Assembly (NCBI GenBank): GCA_039024635.1
Contig: JBCCQA010000040.1
Coordinates: forward strand, 1-39,283
Direction: 5' to 3'
Source: Kuafuiihalomonas sp039024635
GTDB taxonomy: Bacteria; Myxococcota; Kuafuiibacteriia; Kuafuiibacteriales; Kuafuiibacteriaceae
DNA: 39,283 nucleotides
Shown: one piece after another, positions 23,665-32,010 of the stretch
How positions within the stretch are numbered: the stretch's first letter is position 1
Layout: each line of letters begins with the position of its first letter
Notes under the pieces: generated by a model
The model's input: the letters and a program-made list of their open reading frames with translations, nothing else
Told to the model about the DNA's origin: nothing
Databases searched by the model: none
Made by a program: the position numbers and the translations under genes

Positions 23665-24569
23665 GAGGATTCGATCGTGTCTGGCTCCATGCCGGGCAGC
23701 GACCGGCCGCGGTCGACGCACGCCTTGGGGCCGCGCTGGCAGAAGGGCGCCTTCCTCCCCGCTTGCTGTACGACTCCCATGCCCAGGCGGGCCGGTGGTT
23801 ACGCTACCATGACGCTTGGTCCCCGGCCCGACTCGACCCCGAGGTGGAGGCCCTCTACCCCACGGTGGGCGGTCGAAAGCTCAACGGACGGCCCTTGGTC
23901 TCCTTGGGATGCGGGAGCGGTCACAAGGATCGGGCCATCTCGAAGGCGGGCGGCGCCCGGTCCTACTTTGCCGTCGACACCAGCGTGGCGCTGGCGGCAG
24001 GAAGCGCCGCCGCCGCTTCGGAAGCTGGCCTGGACGCGCGAGCCGTGGTCATGGACCTGGAGGCGCCCGGCGCACGGGAGGCCTTCGGCAAAGCGCCGGT
24101 CGTCTTCGTCGCACTGGGTTTGGTTCCCAACTTCGAGCTTTCGGCGCTGGCTAGCGCCCTGAAGACCCTCCTTCGGCCCGGCGACGGACTCATGGTGTCG
24201 GCGAACCTGGGCGCGGCCGAGGATCCTGAAATCCTAGCTCAATACGACAACCCCGAAGCGCGTAGCTGGATGATGGGCGGCCTGATCGAGCTTGGACTGG
24301 AGCCGGCCGCGCTATCGGTCGAGGTGAGGGGACGGGGACTGGATTCGGTCCTGAGCCGGGTCGAGTGCCGGGTCCGACTCCGCCAGGAGCAGCCTCTTCG
24401 CCTCCCCTTCTTCGAAGACCGGTGGAGGGCGGGATTCGAGTTCCTCGCCTTCTTCTCTCAGCGCCTGCTTCGAAGCGGAGCGGCCCAACGCCTGAGCCAA
24501 GCTCTCGGGCTCGACCTGGTCGATACCGCGGACACTGCAGTGGAGGGCGTGTACTGGTTCGAGGTTTGA
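23661..24569 (+). CDS. EgtD-like SAM-dependent methyltransferase
   Basis: A 302-aa protein resembling the histidine-specific methyltransferase family (EgtD, ergothioneine). It has LVSLGCGSGHKDRAI (SAM loop, near residue 77), YFAVDTSVALAAG (near 98), VVFVALGLVPNFELSAL (the GSTIGNF position) and RPGDGLMVSANLG. The start is GTG 23661, overlapping the SpoU stop. Whether the substrate is histidine is unknown: the family's GSTIGNF is replaced and no ergothioneine genes are adjacent. Other Rossmann methyltransferases remain possible. Confidence 0.65.
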   Translation: MRGFDRVWLHAGQRPAAVDARLGAALAEGRLPPRLLYDSHAQAGRWLRYHDAWSPARLDPEVEALYPTVGGRKLNGRPLVSLGCGSGHKDRAISKAGGARSYFAVDTSVALAAGSAAAASEAGLDARAVVMDLEAPGAREAFGKAPVVFVALGLVPNFELSALASALKTLLRPGDGLMVSANLGAAEDPEILAQYDNPEARSWMMGGLIELGLEPAALSVEVRGRGLDSVLSRVECRVRLRQEQPLRLPFFEDRWRAGFEFLAFFSQRLLRSGAAQRLSQALGLDLVDTADTAVEGVYWFEV

Positions 24570-24577
24570 GGAGGCCC

Positions 24578-25417
24578 TCAGGCCGCCTGTTTCTCTGTGG
24601 AAGGGTGTGCCGGCTCGATGGGGAGGCTGTTCGGCATGTGGCGAGGATTGAACACGCCGGGGCGCTTATGATGGTTCGCGTGGAAGTAGATCCCGAAGAA
24701 GAGTCGGTTGCCCAACCAGTAGAGCCCGTGATCCAGATTCACGGGTCGAAAATCGTGGATGGGAGAGAAGCCGTTGTGGGTCGCCCAGTTGAAGTGGAAG
24801 ATGAAGATCCCGCCCAGCACGGCGCAGGGAATGAACACGGCCGAAAAGAAGGCCGGACCCAGCAGCATCAGCCAGAAGCTTAGGAGTAGAACGCCGGTCC
24901 CGAAGCTGACCACGGCCCGGAGCTTCTCGTAGCGTCGGTTCTCCGGGGTGTCACCGAAGCTGTCGTAGTAGGCCTTCTGCAACTGCTCTTCGACCGTGAA
25001 GATGGTGCGCCATGCGTACCGCCAGAAGCCAGGAATGACCGGGTGGGGATCCTTCTCGGCGTTCTCGGAATAGATGTGATGCCGTTGGTGGACCACTTCC
25101 CAGGACGCGAAGCGTGTGACCACCCAGGCTCCGCAGATCTCGCCCACCAGACGGTTGATGCTCCGTGGCCATGCCTTGTGGGTCGCGTTGTGCACGAACA
25201 CGTGGCCCGTGATCTGGGTGTAGAGGACAAAGGGGAAGGCGAGCAGGAACCAGGGGCTGAACTCAGGGCCGATGCCGCGAAAACTGGTGGCGGCCATCAA
25301 CCCGATGCCGGCGAGCAGGAGCAGCGCCCAGGTACCGTCGTACCACAGGTAGAAGTGACGGTTTTGCCGGAACTGCTTGTAGGGCAGAGACGTCATCGTG
25401 TGGATCAGGGCGGTCAA
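24578..25417 (-). CDS. Membrane fatty acid desaturase
   Basis: A 279-aa integral membrane di-iron protein with three His boxes: HNATH (about residue 76), HQRHH (about 109) and HANHH (about 248). Hydrophobic segments are at about 28-46, 56-74, 165-185 and 190-210. It inserts a double bond into an acyl chain or related lipid. TTG at 25417 is the likely start because GGAGG sits 5 bases upstream (GGAGGACACC then TTG); an in-frame ATG at 25396 has no such site. It is divergent from a second desaturase gene. Regiospecificity is not inferable. Confidence 0.82.
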   Translation of the reverse strand: MTALIHTMTSLPYKQFRQNRHFYLWYDGTWALLLLAGIGLMAATSFRGIGPEFSPWFLLAFPFVLYTQITGHVFVHNATHKAWPRSINRLVGEICGAWVVTRFASWEVVHQRHHIYSENAEKDPHPVIPGFWRYAWRTIFTVEEQLQKAYYDSFGDTPENRRYEKLRAVVSFGTGVLLLSFWLMLLGPAFFSAVFIPCAVLGGIFIFHFNWATHNGFSPIHDFRPVNLDHGLYWLGNRLFFGIYFHANHHKRPGVFNPRHMPNSLPIEPAHPSTEKQAA

Positions 25418-25539
25418 GGTGTCCTCCGGACCCGGCCGAGGTACACGAAAACGACCCGCGGGTCTATCTTCGCGGCCTTTCCGTAAGCCCCCGTTTTCGA
25501 ACGCTCGGCCGGATCTGAGGCTCCTCGGTCAGGGATGTC

Positions 25540-26502
25540 TTGAAGCCTCCTGGAGGTCCTGTTAGTCCCCGCATCGTGAAGCTGCTGCGACACCCGGCGG
25601 ATCGGCGACAACTCGGCCTCTCGGCCGTCTACATGGGCGTTTTGGCCTCCATGTACTTCGTCCCCGCCTGCCGAAATCCGGCTTTCTTCGTCCTGGCCTG
25701 TGGGCTCAGCTTCGTGAACGCCATCATCATCCACAACCATCTCCATCAGGGTGTCTTCACCAAGAAGCCCTGGAACGAGGGCTACAAGCTGCTCCTGAGC
25801 TTCGGCAATCTGTACCCCGCCTCGGCCAACACGCCGTCCCACAACCTCGTCCACCACCACTTCGAAGACGACGGACGTCCGGACTGGGCCTCCCCTCTCA
25901 ACGTCGACTTCGGCTGGAACCTGATGAACCTGGTCCACTTCCCCAACGTTTCGGGCCCCAAGACCTTCGACGGCGTTCAGAAGTGGGGCGCGATCAAGGG
26001 TCGAGACAACTTCCGGCGCCAGTACCAGCGGGAGACCTACTTCGCCTTCGGCCTCACCATCCTCCTGGCCATCTTCGACTTCTGGACCACCCTCTTTTTC
26101 ATCGTCCTCCCCCAGCTCTGGGGCGCACGAGGCATCCTCCGTATCAACCTCATTCAACACGACCGGTGTGACATCGAGTCGGAGTGGAATCACAGCCGAA
26201 ACTTCGTGGGCCGAGGCCTGAACTGGCTTATCTGCAACAACGGCTACCACACGATCCATCACAACCGAGCAGGGCTGCACTGGTCGGTCCTCCCCGAAGC
26301 TCACGAGCAAGAGGTTCGAACCCGGATCGATCCCAGCTTGGACGAGCCCAGCATGGTGGGCTACCTGGCCAAGACGTACTTCTTCCGCTTCCGACGACCG
26401 GTCCCCAGGGATGTCGCGGCAGCCGAACGGGCCGCGGCAGAGACCGACCTGGCCGCCCGAGACCTGAGGCGGGCCGAGGCCGAAGCGGCCGCTCTCGCCT
26501 GA
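25540..26502 (+). CDS. Membrane fatty acid desaturase/hydroxylase
   Basis: A 320-aa integral membrane protein with His boxes HNHLH (about residue 66), HNLVHHH (about 105) and HTIHH (about 245). Hydrophobic segments are at about 28-45, 46-65, 165-190 and elsewhere. It is not a close paralog of the divergent desaturase at 24578-25417: box spacing and sequence differ. The last 40 residues are an Ala/Glu/Arg-rich helical tail. TTG 25540 with AGGGA upstream is assumed; GTG 25576 is the alternative. The two genes share a 122-bp divergent promoter region. Confidence 0.8.
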   Translation: MKPPGGPVSPRIVKLLRHPADRRQLGLSAVYMGVLASMYFVPACRNPAFFVLACGLSFVNAIIIHNHLHQGVFTKKPWNEGYKLLLSFGNLYPASANTPSHNLVHHHFEDDGRPDWASPLNVDFGWNLMNLVHFPNVSGPKTFDGVQKWGAIKGRDNFRRQYQRETYFAFGLTILLAIFDFWTTLFFIVLPQLWGARGILRINLIQHDRCDIESEWNHSRNFVGRGLNWLICNNGYHTIHHNRAGLHWSVLPEAHEQEVRTRIDPSLDEPSMVGYLAKTYFFRFRRPVPRDVAAAERAAAETDLAARDLRRAEAEAAALA

Positions 26503-26511
26503 GTAAGCCCC

Positions 26512-27327
26512 ATGGATGTCCAGCCTTGGGTGGGCCTTCTCGCCCTCGGCGCTCTTTGGCTCAACGGCGTCCTGATCGCGGCCGACGCCCTCAAGCGTCG
26601 AAGCTGGCTGGGCAGGGAGCGAGGATTTCGGGTGCTCCAAGGTCCCACCGACGGCGTCACGGCCTGGGTCGAGGTTCAGCCCAAGCGCTCGGGCTGGGCG
26701 CGCTGGCAGGTCGAGCAGCGAGGGCGGATCGACAGCGCCGGACGACTGGTTTGGCATGACCGCCAACACCGGTCCGAGATTAGCAAGGGTGAAGCCGAGC
26801 ACGACGGTCGTACCGTGGAGGTCGACGAAACGGCGCGAGCAGAGGTTTGGCCCGACCCATCGGTCCTCCAGGCGAAGATCCAGGAGGGCTTGGACGCCAA
26901 AGCTTGGACCCAGGCCGGAAAGGGCCGAGGTCACCTGCGCACCCTGAGCGTCGAAGTCGAAGACGCCCCGGTGTGGATCGGAGGTTCTTGGAGCCAGACC
27001 GAAGACGGTTGGAGGGTCGAGGCCCCGCCCGGCCGGCCCCTGGTCGTCGCCTTCCTCGATCCCCGCCGCTGGCTTGGCCAGGCTCGGCGACTTCAGCTGG
27101 CGTTCGCCCTGGGGACCCTACTCGCCTTGATCGCCATCACCGCCCTTTGCCTTTGGCCCCCAATATTCGGTCCCGTGAGTACGGCGGGCGGTGCACTGGG
27201 GCTGATCTTCTTCTTGTTGATTCAGCCAGCTGGAACCTGGGTTCGCGGCCAAACGATGGAGCCCTCCCGCCGAACCCTGGGGGGACGACTGAGCGCCTCC
27301 CTCAACCCAGGTTCCAACCCCCGCTGA
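26512..27327 (+). CDS. Membrane protein, unknown function
   Basis: A 271-aa protein with one N-terminal membrane helix (about residues 6-25), a large soluble domain of about 170 residues and two C-terminal helices (about 195-216 and 220-242). The central part has repeated WxxxQ/DxxxxGW motifs and a beta-rich look but no known family. It starts 9 bases after the desaturase stop, so it is probably co-transcribed. Its 3' end overlaps the convergent SDR gene by 26 bp. Confidence 0.65.
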   Translation: MDVQPWVGLLALGALWLNGVLIAADALKRRSWLGRERGFRVLQGPTDGVTAWVEVQPKRSGWARWQVEQRGRIDSAGRLVWHDRQHRSEISKGEAEHDGRTVEVDETARAEVWPDPSVLQAKIQEGLDAKAWTQAGKGRGHLRTLSVEVEDAPVWIGGSWSQTEDGWRVEAPPGRPLVVAFLDPRRWLGQARRLQLAFALGTLLALIAITALCLWPPIFGPVSTAGGALGLIFFLLIQPAGTWVRGQTMEPSRRTLGGRLSASLNPGSNPR

Positions 27328-27979
27328 CCACGAGGTTCGCGCCGGAGACGTAGGCGGCCTCGGGCGAGAGCAGGTAGCGAACCGCACCCACGATGTCCTC
27401 GAAGGATCCCTTGCGGCCCTTGGGGATGGCTTCGCCAGGCTCGCCGACCGAGTTCTCCAGAAAGCCGGGGGACACCATGTTGAAGCAGACCTCGCTCTCG
27501 CGTTGAGCCCATGTTCGGGTCAGAACGTGAAGGCCCAGCTTCGCGATGTGATACGGCGTCGCCTGGGCCCGGGCTTCGATGCGGTCCGCCCCCGAGTCTC
27601 CGATGCATACGACGCGACCTCGAGACGAGCGCAGAGTCGGCAAGAGACGTTGGGTGAGGTCGAAGGTGGCCGTGCAGCTCAACTCGAAGATCTGGCGAAA
27701 GGTCTGGAGGTCGATGTCTTCGATGTAGGTCTCGGGATAGATCCCGAGATTGTGAATGAGCACGTCCAAGGGGCCCTCGCCGAGGGCCGCGACGAGCCGC
27801 TCGCGACCCGCCTCGTCTCCTAGGTCGGCCTGGACCGGTCGAAGCCCCTCCGCATTCGCCGGTAGGGCGCCCCGGCCCGAGCGATACTGCGCCCAGACCT
27901 GATGGCCATCGGCCAGTAGAGCCTCGACGAGGGCGGCGCCCAGATCTGAAGAGCCCGCGGTGACCAAGGCTCGCTTCAC
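27302..27979 (-). CDS. Short-chain dehydrogenase/reductase
   Basis: A 225-aa classical SDR with an altered nucleotide motif TAGSSDLG at residues 7-14, HNLGIYPE for the NNAG motif, and catalytic Tyr-x3-Lys in TPYHIAKLGL. The end ASGANLVVSGGW is typical. GTG 27979 overlaps the stop of the upstream DHPS-like gene (GTGA). The pairing suggests a pterin reductase such as FolM or PTR1, but this is inference from context; substrate is unknown. Confidence 0.75.
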   Translation of the reverse strand: MKRALVTAGSSDLGAALVEALLADGHQVWAQYRSGRGALPANAEGLRPVQADLGDEAGRERLVAALGEGPLDVLIHNLGIYPETYIEDIDLQTFRQIFELSCTATFDLTQRLLPTLRSSRGRVVCIGDSGADRIEARAQATPYHIAKLGLHVLTRTWAQRESEVCFNMVSPGFLENSVGEPGEAIPKGRKGSFEDIVGAVRYLLSPEAAYVSGANLVVSGGWNLG

Positions 27980-28869
27980 GACCGGTACATCTCCAGCGCG
28001 TCGAGCACCCGGCGTACCTTGAAGACTTCGTGGGTCCGCAGAACGTGGGTTCCGCCCAGAGCCGCGAGGACGGCGAAAAAGGGTTCGGCGGCTCGGCGCT
28101 CCTCGGCCCCGAAAGCTTCGGGAGCGTGGGGCAGAACGTTGAAGACCGGCTTGCCCAGCCGCCACATCCGGAAGGCGTGAAGGAAGGTCCGAATCTGGTG
28201 GCTCACACGCTCGCCTGAATCCTGGAGATTCTTGTAGTAAAAGCCGAGACCGGGGTCGACGAAGCACTTGTGGACGCCCCGGGCCTCGGCGCGACCCAAG
28301 AGCCCGCGGAAGTAGTCCTCCAAGATAGGAACCATGTCTTCGCTGCGTTCGAAGCTCTCCACCTCGCGGGGGTTGGCGCCCTGGATGTAGCAGAGGATCA
28401 CGGCGGCGCCGAAACGCGCAGCCAGGTCGAAGACCTCGTCGGCCTCCTTTATGCCGGTCAGGTTGAAGACCTGAGCCCCGGCCTCGGCGCAGCGAAGGAG
28501 GACCTCGGGTCGGTAGCTCTCGACGCTCACGAGCGCGCCCGCCTTCACCAAGGGTTCGACCACCGGGAGGAGCATCCCGACCTGCTGCTCGGCGTCCCTT
28601 CGGGCGGCATCAGGAAGGGTCGACTCGGCCCCTATGTCGATGATCGAAGCTCCGTTTCTCATGAGCTGGAGACCTCGCGTGACGGCCTCTTCGCTCGTTC
28701 GACATACCGACTCCTTGTACCAGCTGTCGGTCGACAAATTGATCACACCGACCAGATGGGTGCGGTCGAAGCGGAGCTCGCGTCCGCCCAGCTCGAAGCC
28801 AGGGACCTCGTGCTCGAGGGCCTCTCCGTTGGCTTGGAGGATTTGGGCGAGGTGGCGGGGGTTCAGCAC
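27976..28869 (-). CDS. Dihydropteroate synthase-like pterin-binding protein (divergent)
   Basis: A 297-aa TIM-barrel protein. Family residues present by alignment with E. coli FolP: Asn44 (VGVINLSTDSW), Asp78 (IDIGAESTLP), Asn136 (VFNLTGI), Asp205 (DPGLGFYYKNL), and Arg278 and His280 (LRTHEV). Differences are Glu117 where Asp is usual (VSVESYRPEV), and no Lys where the SRKS loop should be (NVLPHAPEAFG, about 244-254). The missing Lys normally contacts pterin and pABA. It may bind another pterin or lack synthase activity. GTG start with GAGGAA upstream; translationally coupled to the SDR. Confidence 0.75.
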   Translation of the reverse strand: MLNPRHLAQILQANGEALEHEVPGFELGGRELRFDRTHLVGVINLSTDSWYKESVCRTSEEAVTRGLQLMRNGASIIDIGAESTLPDAARRDAEQQVGMLLPVVEPLVKAGALVSVESYRPEVLLRCAEAGAQVFNLTGIKEADEVFDLAARFGAAVILCYIQGANPREVESFERSEDMVPILEDYFRGLLGRAEARGVHKCFVDPGLGFYYKNLQDSGERVSHQIRTFLHAFRMWRLGKPVFNVLPHAPEAFGAEERRAAEPFFAVLAALGGTHVLRTHEVFKVRRVLDALEMYRS

Positions 28870-28948
28870 CCAGCGTTCCTCAACATCGGAGAGGCCTCAG
28901 GTCCATCGACGGGTCCCATTCGGCTTCGTCCCTCTCGGCATTTCGGGC

Positions 28949-30142
28949 ATGGTCGGGAACATGTCCGCGCTGTCCGAGCGGGTCGACGCCCTGAGCCAGC
29001 AACTTCGTCCGCATTATGCCCGCTTTCTGGCCGGTGCAGGCGATGACGTGCTTCTGACCGCCCACAGCCACCAGGCCTGGCCCGACGTTTCTCGAGAAGC
29101 CCACCTGCAAGCCTGGGACGATGCAGCAGCCATGGCCGACAAGAAGTGGGCCCATGTCTTCGGCGAAGTTCTGCCCGAGTTTCAGCGCCGGGTGGTGCAG
29201 CGCCTGGGCAGCGAGCGTGCAGCCGATCTCGCGCTCGCGCCCAACACCCACGAGTTGGTGTATCGACTGCTGTCCTGTTTCCCGCCCGAGGCTCGGGTGC
29301 TGACCACCGACAGCGAGTTCCACTCCCTCCGCCGGCAACTCAGCCGCTCGGCCGAGGAGTCGCTCCGAGTCCAGTGGGTGCAGGCCGGACCAGGACTGGC
29401 CGACCGCCTGGGCCAGGCCCTTAGAGAGGCACCCACGCAGCTCCTGGCCCTTTCCCAGGTCTTCTTCACCGACGCTTCGGTCGTATTGGACCTAGAGACC
29501 ATCCTCCAGGACGCGGCCAGTCTCGGCGTTCCGGTCCTGGTCGATACATATCACTCGTTCAACGTCCTCCCGATGGCGGTGGACGACTGGCCCGGCGAGG
29601 TCTTCGTCGTCGGGGGCGGGTACAAGTACGCCCAAAGTGGAGAGGCGGCATGCTGGATGCTCCTTCCCCCCGACTGCCAGCTGCGACCCCGACATACCGG
29701 CTGGTTCGCCGACTTTGAGCACCTGGAGACCAACGACGGCGTCGTCCGCTACTGCGCCGGCGGCTTCCGATTCATGGGCTCGACCTTCGACCCGAGCCCC
29801 TTCTATCGCGGCCGAGCGGTGCTGGCCTGGATGGACGCCCAGGGCCTGAGCCCCGAACGTCTACGTCGAGCTACCCAGGACGGCACCGAACTCATCATCG
29901 AGGGCTGGGCCCGTCGGGCCCTCCAGGACAAGGGTCTGACCCTCGGCTCCCCACGGGACCGCAGGGAACGGGCCGGTTTCGTCACCTTCGAGCACCCAAG
30001 AGCCCAGACCCTGTGCGCCCTTCTGGACGAGAGGGGGATTCGGACCGACGTGCGTGGGACTCGGCTCCGCCTCGGTCCCGCCCCATACACCTCCAGCACC
30101 GAGATCGATCGGGCCCTGCAGACCCTGTCCGAAATCCTGTAG
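28949..30142 (+). CDS. Kynureninase-like PLP enzyme
   Basis: A 397-aa fold-type I PLP enzyme of the aminotransferase class V group. The likely PLP-lysine is in GGGYKYAQSGE (about residue 228), the Asp-x-Tyr-His-Ser segment VDTYHSFNVLPM lies near 205, and the nucleotide-like LAPNTHELVYRL near 92 is the phosphate-binding region. Kynureninases split kynurenine to anthranilate and alanine; related class V enzymes are isopenicillin N epimerase-like or cysteine desulfurase-like, so substrate is uncertain. ATG 28949 or 28961 could start it. It is divergent from the DHPS-like gene. Confidence 0.7.
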   Translation: MVGNMSALSERVDALSQQLRPHYARFLAGAGDDVLLTAHSHQAWPDVSREAHLQAWDDAAAMADKKWAHVFGEVLPEFQRRVVQRLGSERAADLALAPNTHELVYRLLSCFPPEARVLTTDSEFHSLRRQLSRSAEESLRVQWVQAGPGLADRLGQALREAPTQLLALSQVFFTDASVVLDLETILQDAASLGVPVLVDTYHSFNVLPMAVDDWPGEVFVVGGGYKYAQSGEAACWMLLPPDCQLRPRHTGWFADFEHLETNDGVVRYCAGGFRFMGSTFDPSPFYRGRAVLAWMDAQGLSPERLRRATQDGTELIIEGWARRALQDKGLTLGSPRDRRERAGFVTFEHPRAQTLCALLDERGIRTDVRGTRLRLGPAPYTSSTEIDRALQTLSEIL

Positions 30143-30151
30143 TCTGGGGAG

Positions 30152-31660
30152 GTGTCGCCGAACGACTGGGTTCTCGGGATCGACTTGGGCACCACCAACA
30201 CGGCCGCGGTGGCTTTCGGTCCCGAGCGGCCCGGTCCTTTGTCGATCCTCCACGGTCGCCAGAGCCCGGTCCTTCCCAGCGTTGTTTCGCTCAAGAACCC
30301 CTCCACGCCCCTGGTGGGTTGGCTGGCCAAGGACATGCTCCTCACCGATCCTCTGACGACGCTCCACGGATGGAAGCGCTTCCTCGGACGTCGAGAACAG
30401 AGCGAGTACGTCAACCGTCACCGGAGCCGCTTTCCCTATCGCATTCACGAAGACCCCCAACGCCGACTGGGCGCCGTCGTCCACGGACAGGTCGTCAACT
30501 TCCATGAGGTGGCGCGACTGGTTCTGGACCAGGTTCGTCGTCAGGCGAGCGCCGCCCTCCGGGCCGAGGTTCGTCGATGCGTCATCTCGGTCCCCGCCCA
30601 CTTCGCCAAGGCCCAGCGAGACGCGGTGCTGGAGGCAGGGACGGAAGCGGGACTAGAAGTCCTTCGCCTCGTGAACGAGCCCACCGCGGCCTCCATCGCC
30701 TTTGCAATGGACCAGAAGCTGGACAGCCGCGCCCTGGTCTTCGACTTGGGAGGCGGCACCTTCGACGCCTCGGTCCTTGAGCTGGTGGACAACATCTTCG
30801 ACGTCAAGGCCGCCGACGGAGAAAGCTTCTTGGGCGGCATCGACTTCGACCGGGCGGTGATGGACCACCTGGTCGACCACGTGAAGAAGACGGCCAAGTT
30901 CGACCCTACCGAGGAGCCCGTCGTGGCCCAGCGCCTCCTGAACGCGGCCGAAGCGGCCAAGTGCGCCCTCAGCAACGAAGCCAGTACCCGGATTCACGTG
31001 CCGATGGTCGGTCATGATCGCCGGGGTCGGACCTTCGACCTCGATCTCGAGTTCAGCCGGGCAGAGTTGGAAGCCGCCACCGCACCTCTGGTCGAGCGCT
31101 GCATCGGCATCGTCGAGAAGACGATCGCCCAGGCCGGACTTCGAGTGGACGAGATCGACCACGTGGTGATCATCGGCGGCCAGTCACGGATGCCATTGGT
31201 GCGGCGTCGAATCGCCGAGACCATGGGACAAGAGCCCCTGACCCACTTGAACCCCGACACCTGTGTAGCCCACGGCGCAGCCTTGGTGGCGCGGAGTGAG
31301 ACGGACCTCTCCGGCGCCGTCCTCCTGGACGTACTGTCGGTGCCCATCGGCGTCGTCTTCCCCGGCGGAGAGACTCGCTTCGTGTTCGAACGAAACGACT
31401 CACTCCCCGCCCGACGACGAGTCCCGCTCCCCCGACCTCAGCACGGCCAGGGCGTATCGATGGGCCTATGGCAAGGCGTGGATGTGACCTCTTCAGACCG
31501 TCAAGTCCTGGGCGTCCTCCACGTCGCGCCTCATCACTTCCGAGAAGGCACCGACTTCGCTATCGAGATGAACCTCGACGAGCAGCTGCAGCTGAACGTC
31601 GCTTTCGTGAGCTCCATCGAGCGAATCCCTCTCGTCCTGAGCCCCTCCAGGCAAACCTAG
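30152..31660 (+). CDS. Hsp70-type chaperone, short C-terminus
   Basis: A 502-aa DnaK-like protein. The nucleotide-binding domain is complete: GIDLGTTNTAAVAFG, VISVPAHFAKAQRDAVLEAG, VNEPTAASIAFAM, FDLGGGTFDASVLEL and IIGGQSRMPLVRR. From about residue 390 there is a shortened substrate-binding beta domain, and the helical lid and the EEVD-type end of DnaK are absent (DnaK is about 640 residues). GTG 30152 is the only start possible between the kynureninase stop (same frame, three codons earlier) and the conserved core. It may be a specialised Hsp70, not a housekeeping one. The GGGGAGG site overlaps the start codon. Confidence 0.88.
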   Translation: MSPNDWVLGIDLGTTNTAAVAFGPERPGPLSILHGRQSPVLPSVVSLKNPSTPLVGWLAKDMLLTDPLTTLHGWKRFLGRREQSEYVNRHRSRFPYRIHEDPQRRLGAVVHGQVVNFHEVARLVLDQVRRQASAALRAEVRRCVISVPAHFAKAQRDAVLEAGTEAGLEVLRLVNEPTAASIAFAMDQKLDSRALVFDLGGGTFDASVLELVDNIFDVKAADGESFLGGIDFDRAVMDHLVDHVKKTAKFDPTEEPVVAQRLLNAAEAAKCALSNEASTRIHVPMVGHDRRGRTFDLDLEFSRAELEAATAPLVERCIGIVEKTIAQAGLRVDEIDHVVIIGGQSRMPLVRRRIAETMGQEPLTHLNPDTCVAHGAALVARSETDLSGAVLLDVLSVPIGVVFPGGETRFVFERNDSLPARRRVPLPRPQHGQGVSMGLWQGVDVTSSDRQVLGVLHVAPHHFREGTDFAIEMNLDEQLQLNVAFVSSIERIPLVLSPSRQT

Positions 31661-31673
31661 GGGCGTTTCCTAC

Positions 31674-32010
31674 TCGGGGCCCGGCGCTGGCCCAGCCAGC
31701 GCCACCCTAGCGACCGGAGACGGTGGCTTGGGCTTGGCCCAAGCCGGGACCCAAAGTCATCGACCGCGTAGAGGTCGATGGCGCACGCAGGGAGCGGAGG
31801 AGGAAAACGCGAAAGCGTTTGTCCGATGGAGCGACCGGAGATGGGTGGCTTGGGCTTGGCCCAAGCCAGGACCCAAAGTCATCGACCGCGTAGAGGTCGA
31901 TGGCGCACGCAGGGAGCGGAGGAGGAAAACGCGAAAGCGTTTGTCCGATGGAGCGACCGGAGATGGGTGGCTTGGGCTTGGCCCAAGCCGGGACCCAAGG
32001 TCATCGACCT
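31674..32010. repeat. Hairpin plus tandem 122-bp repeat array
   Basis: A non-coding array beginning with a hairpin at 31683-31703 (GGCGCTGG/CCAGCGCC, 5-base loop), then a 122-bp unit starting at 31722, again at 31844 and a partial third at 31966. The copies differ at very few positions. Each unit holds three inverted repeats: GGCTTGGGC/GCCCAAGCC (9-bp, 3-base loop), ATCGACC/GGTCGAT (7-bp, 7-base loop) and AAACGC/GCGTTT (6-bp stem with GAAA loop). The third copy reaches into the stop codon of the minus-strand gene at 32001. A diverged copy of the family is at 1-152, mostly in the opposite orientation. Confidence 0.85.
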
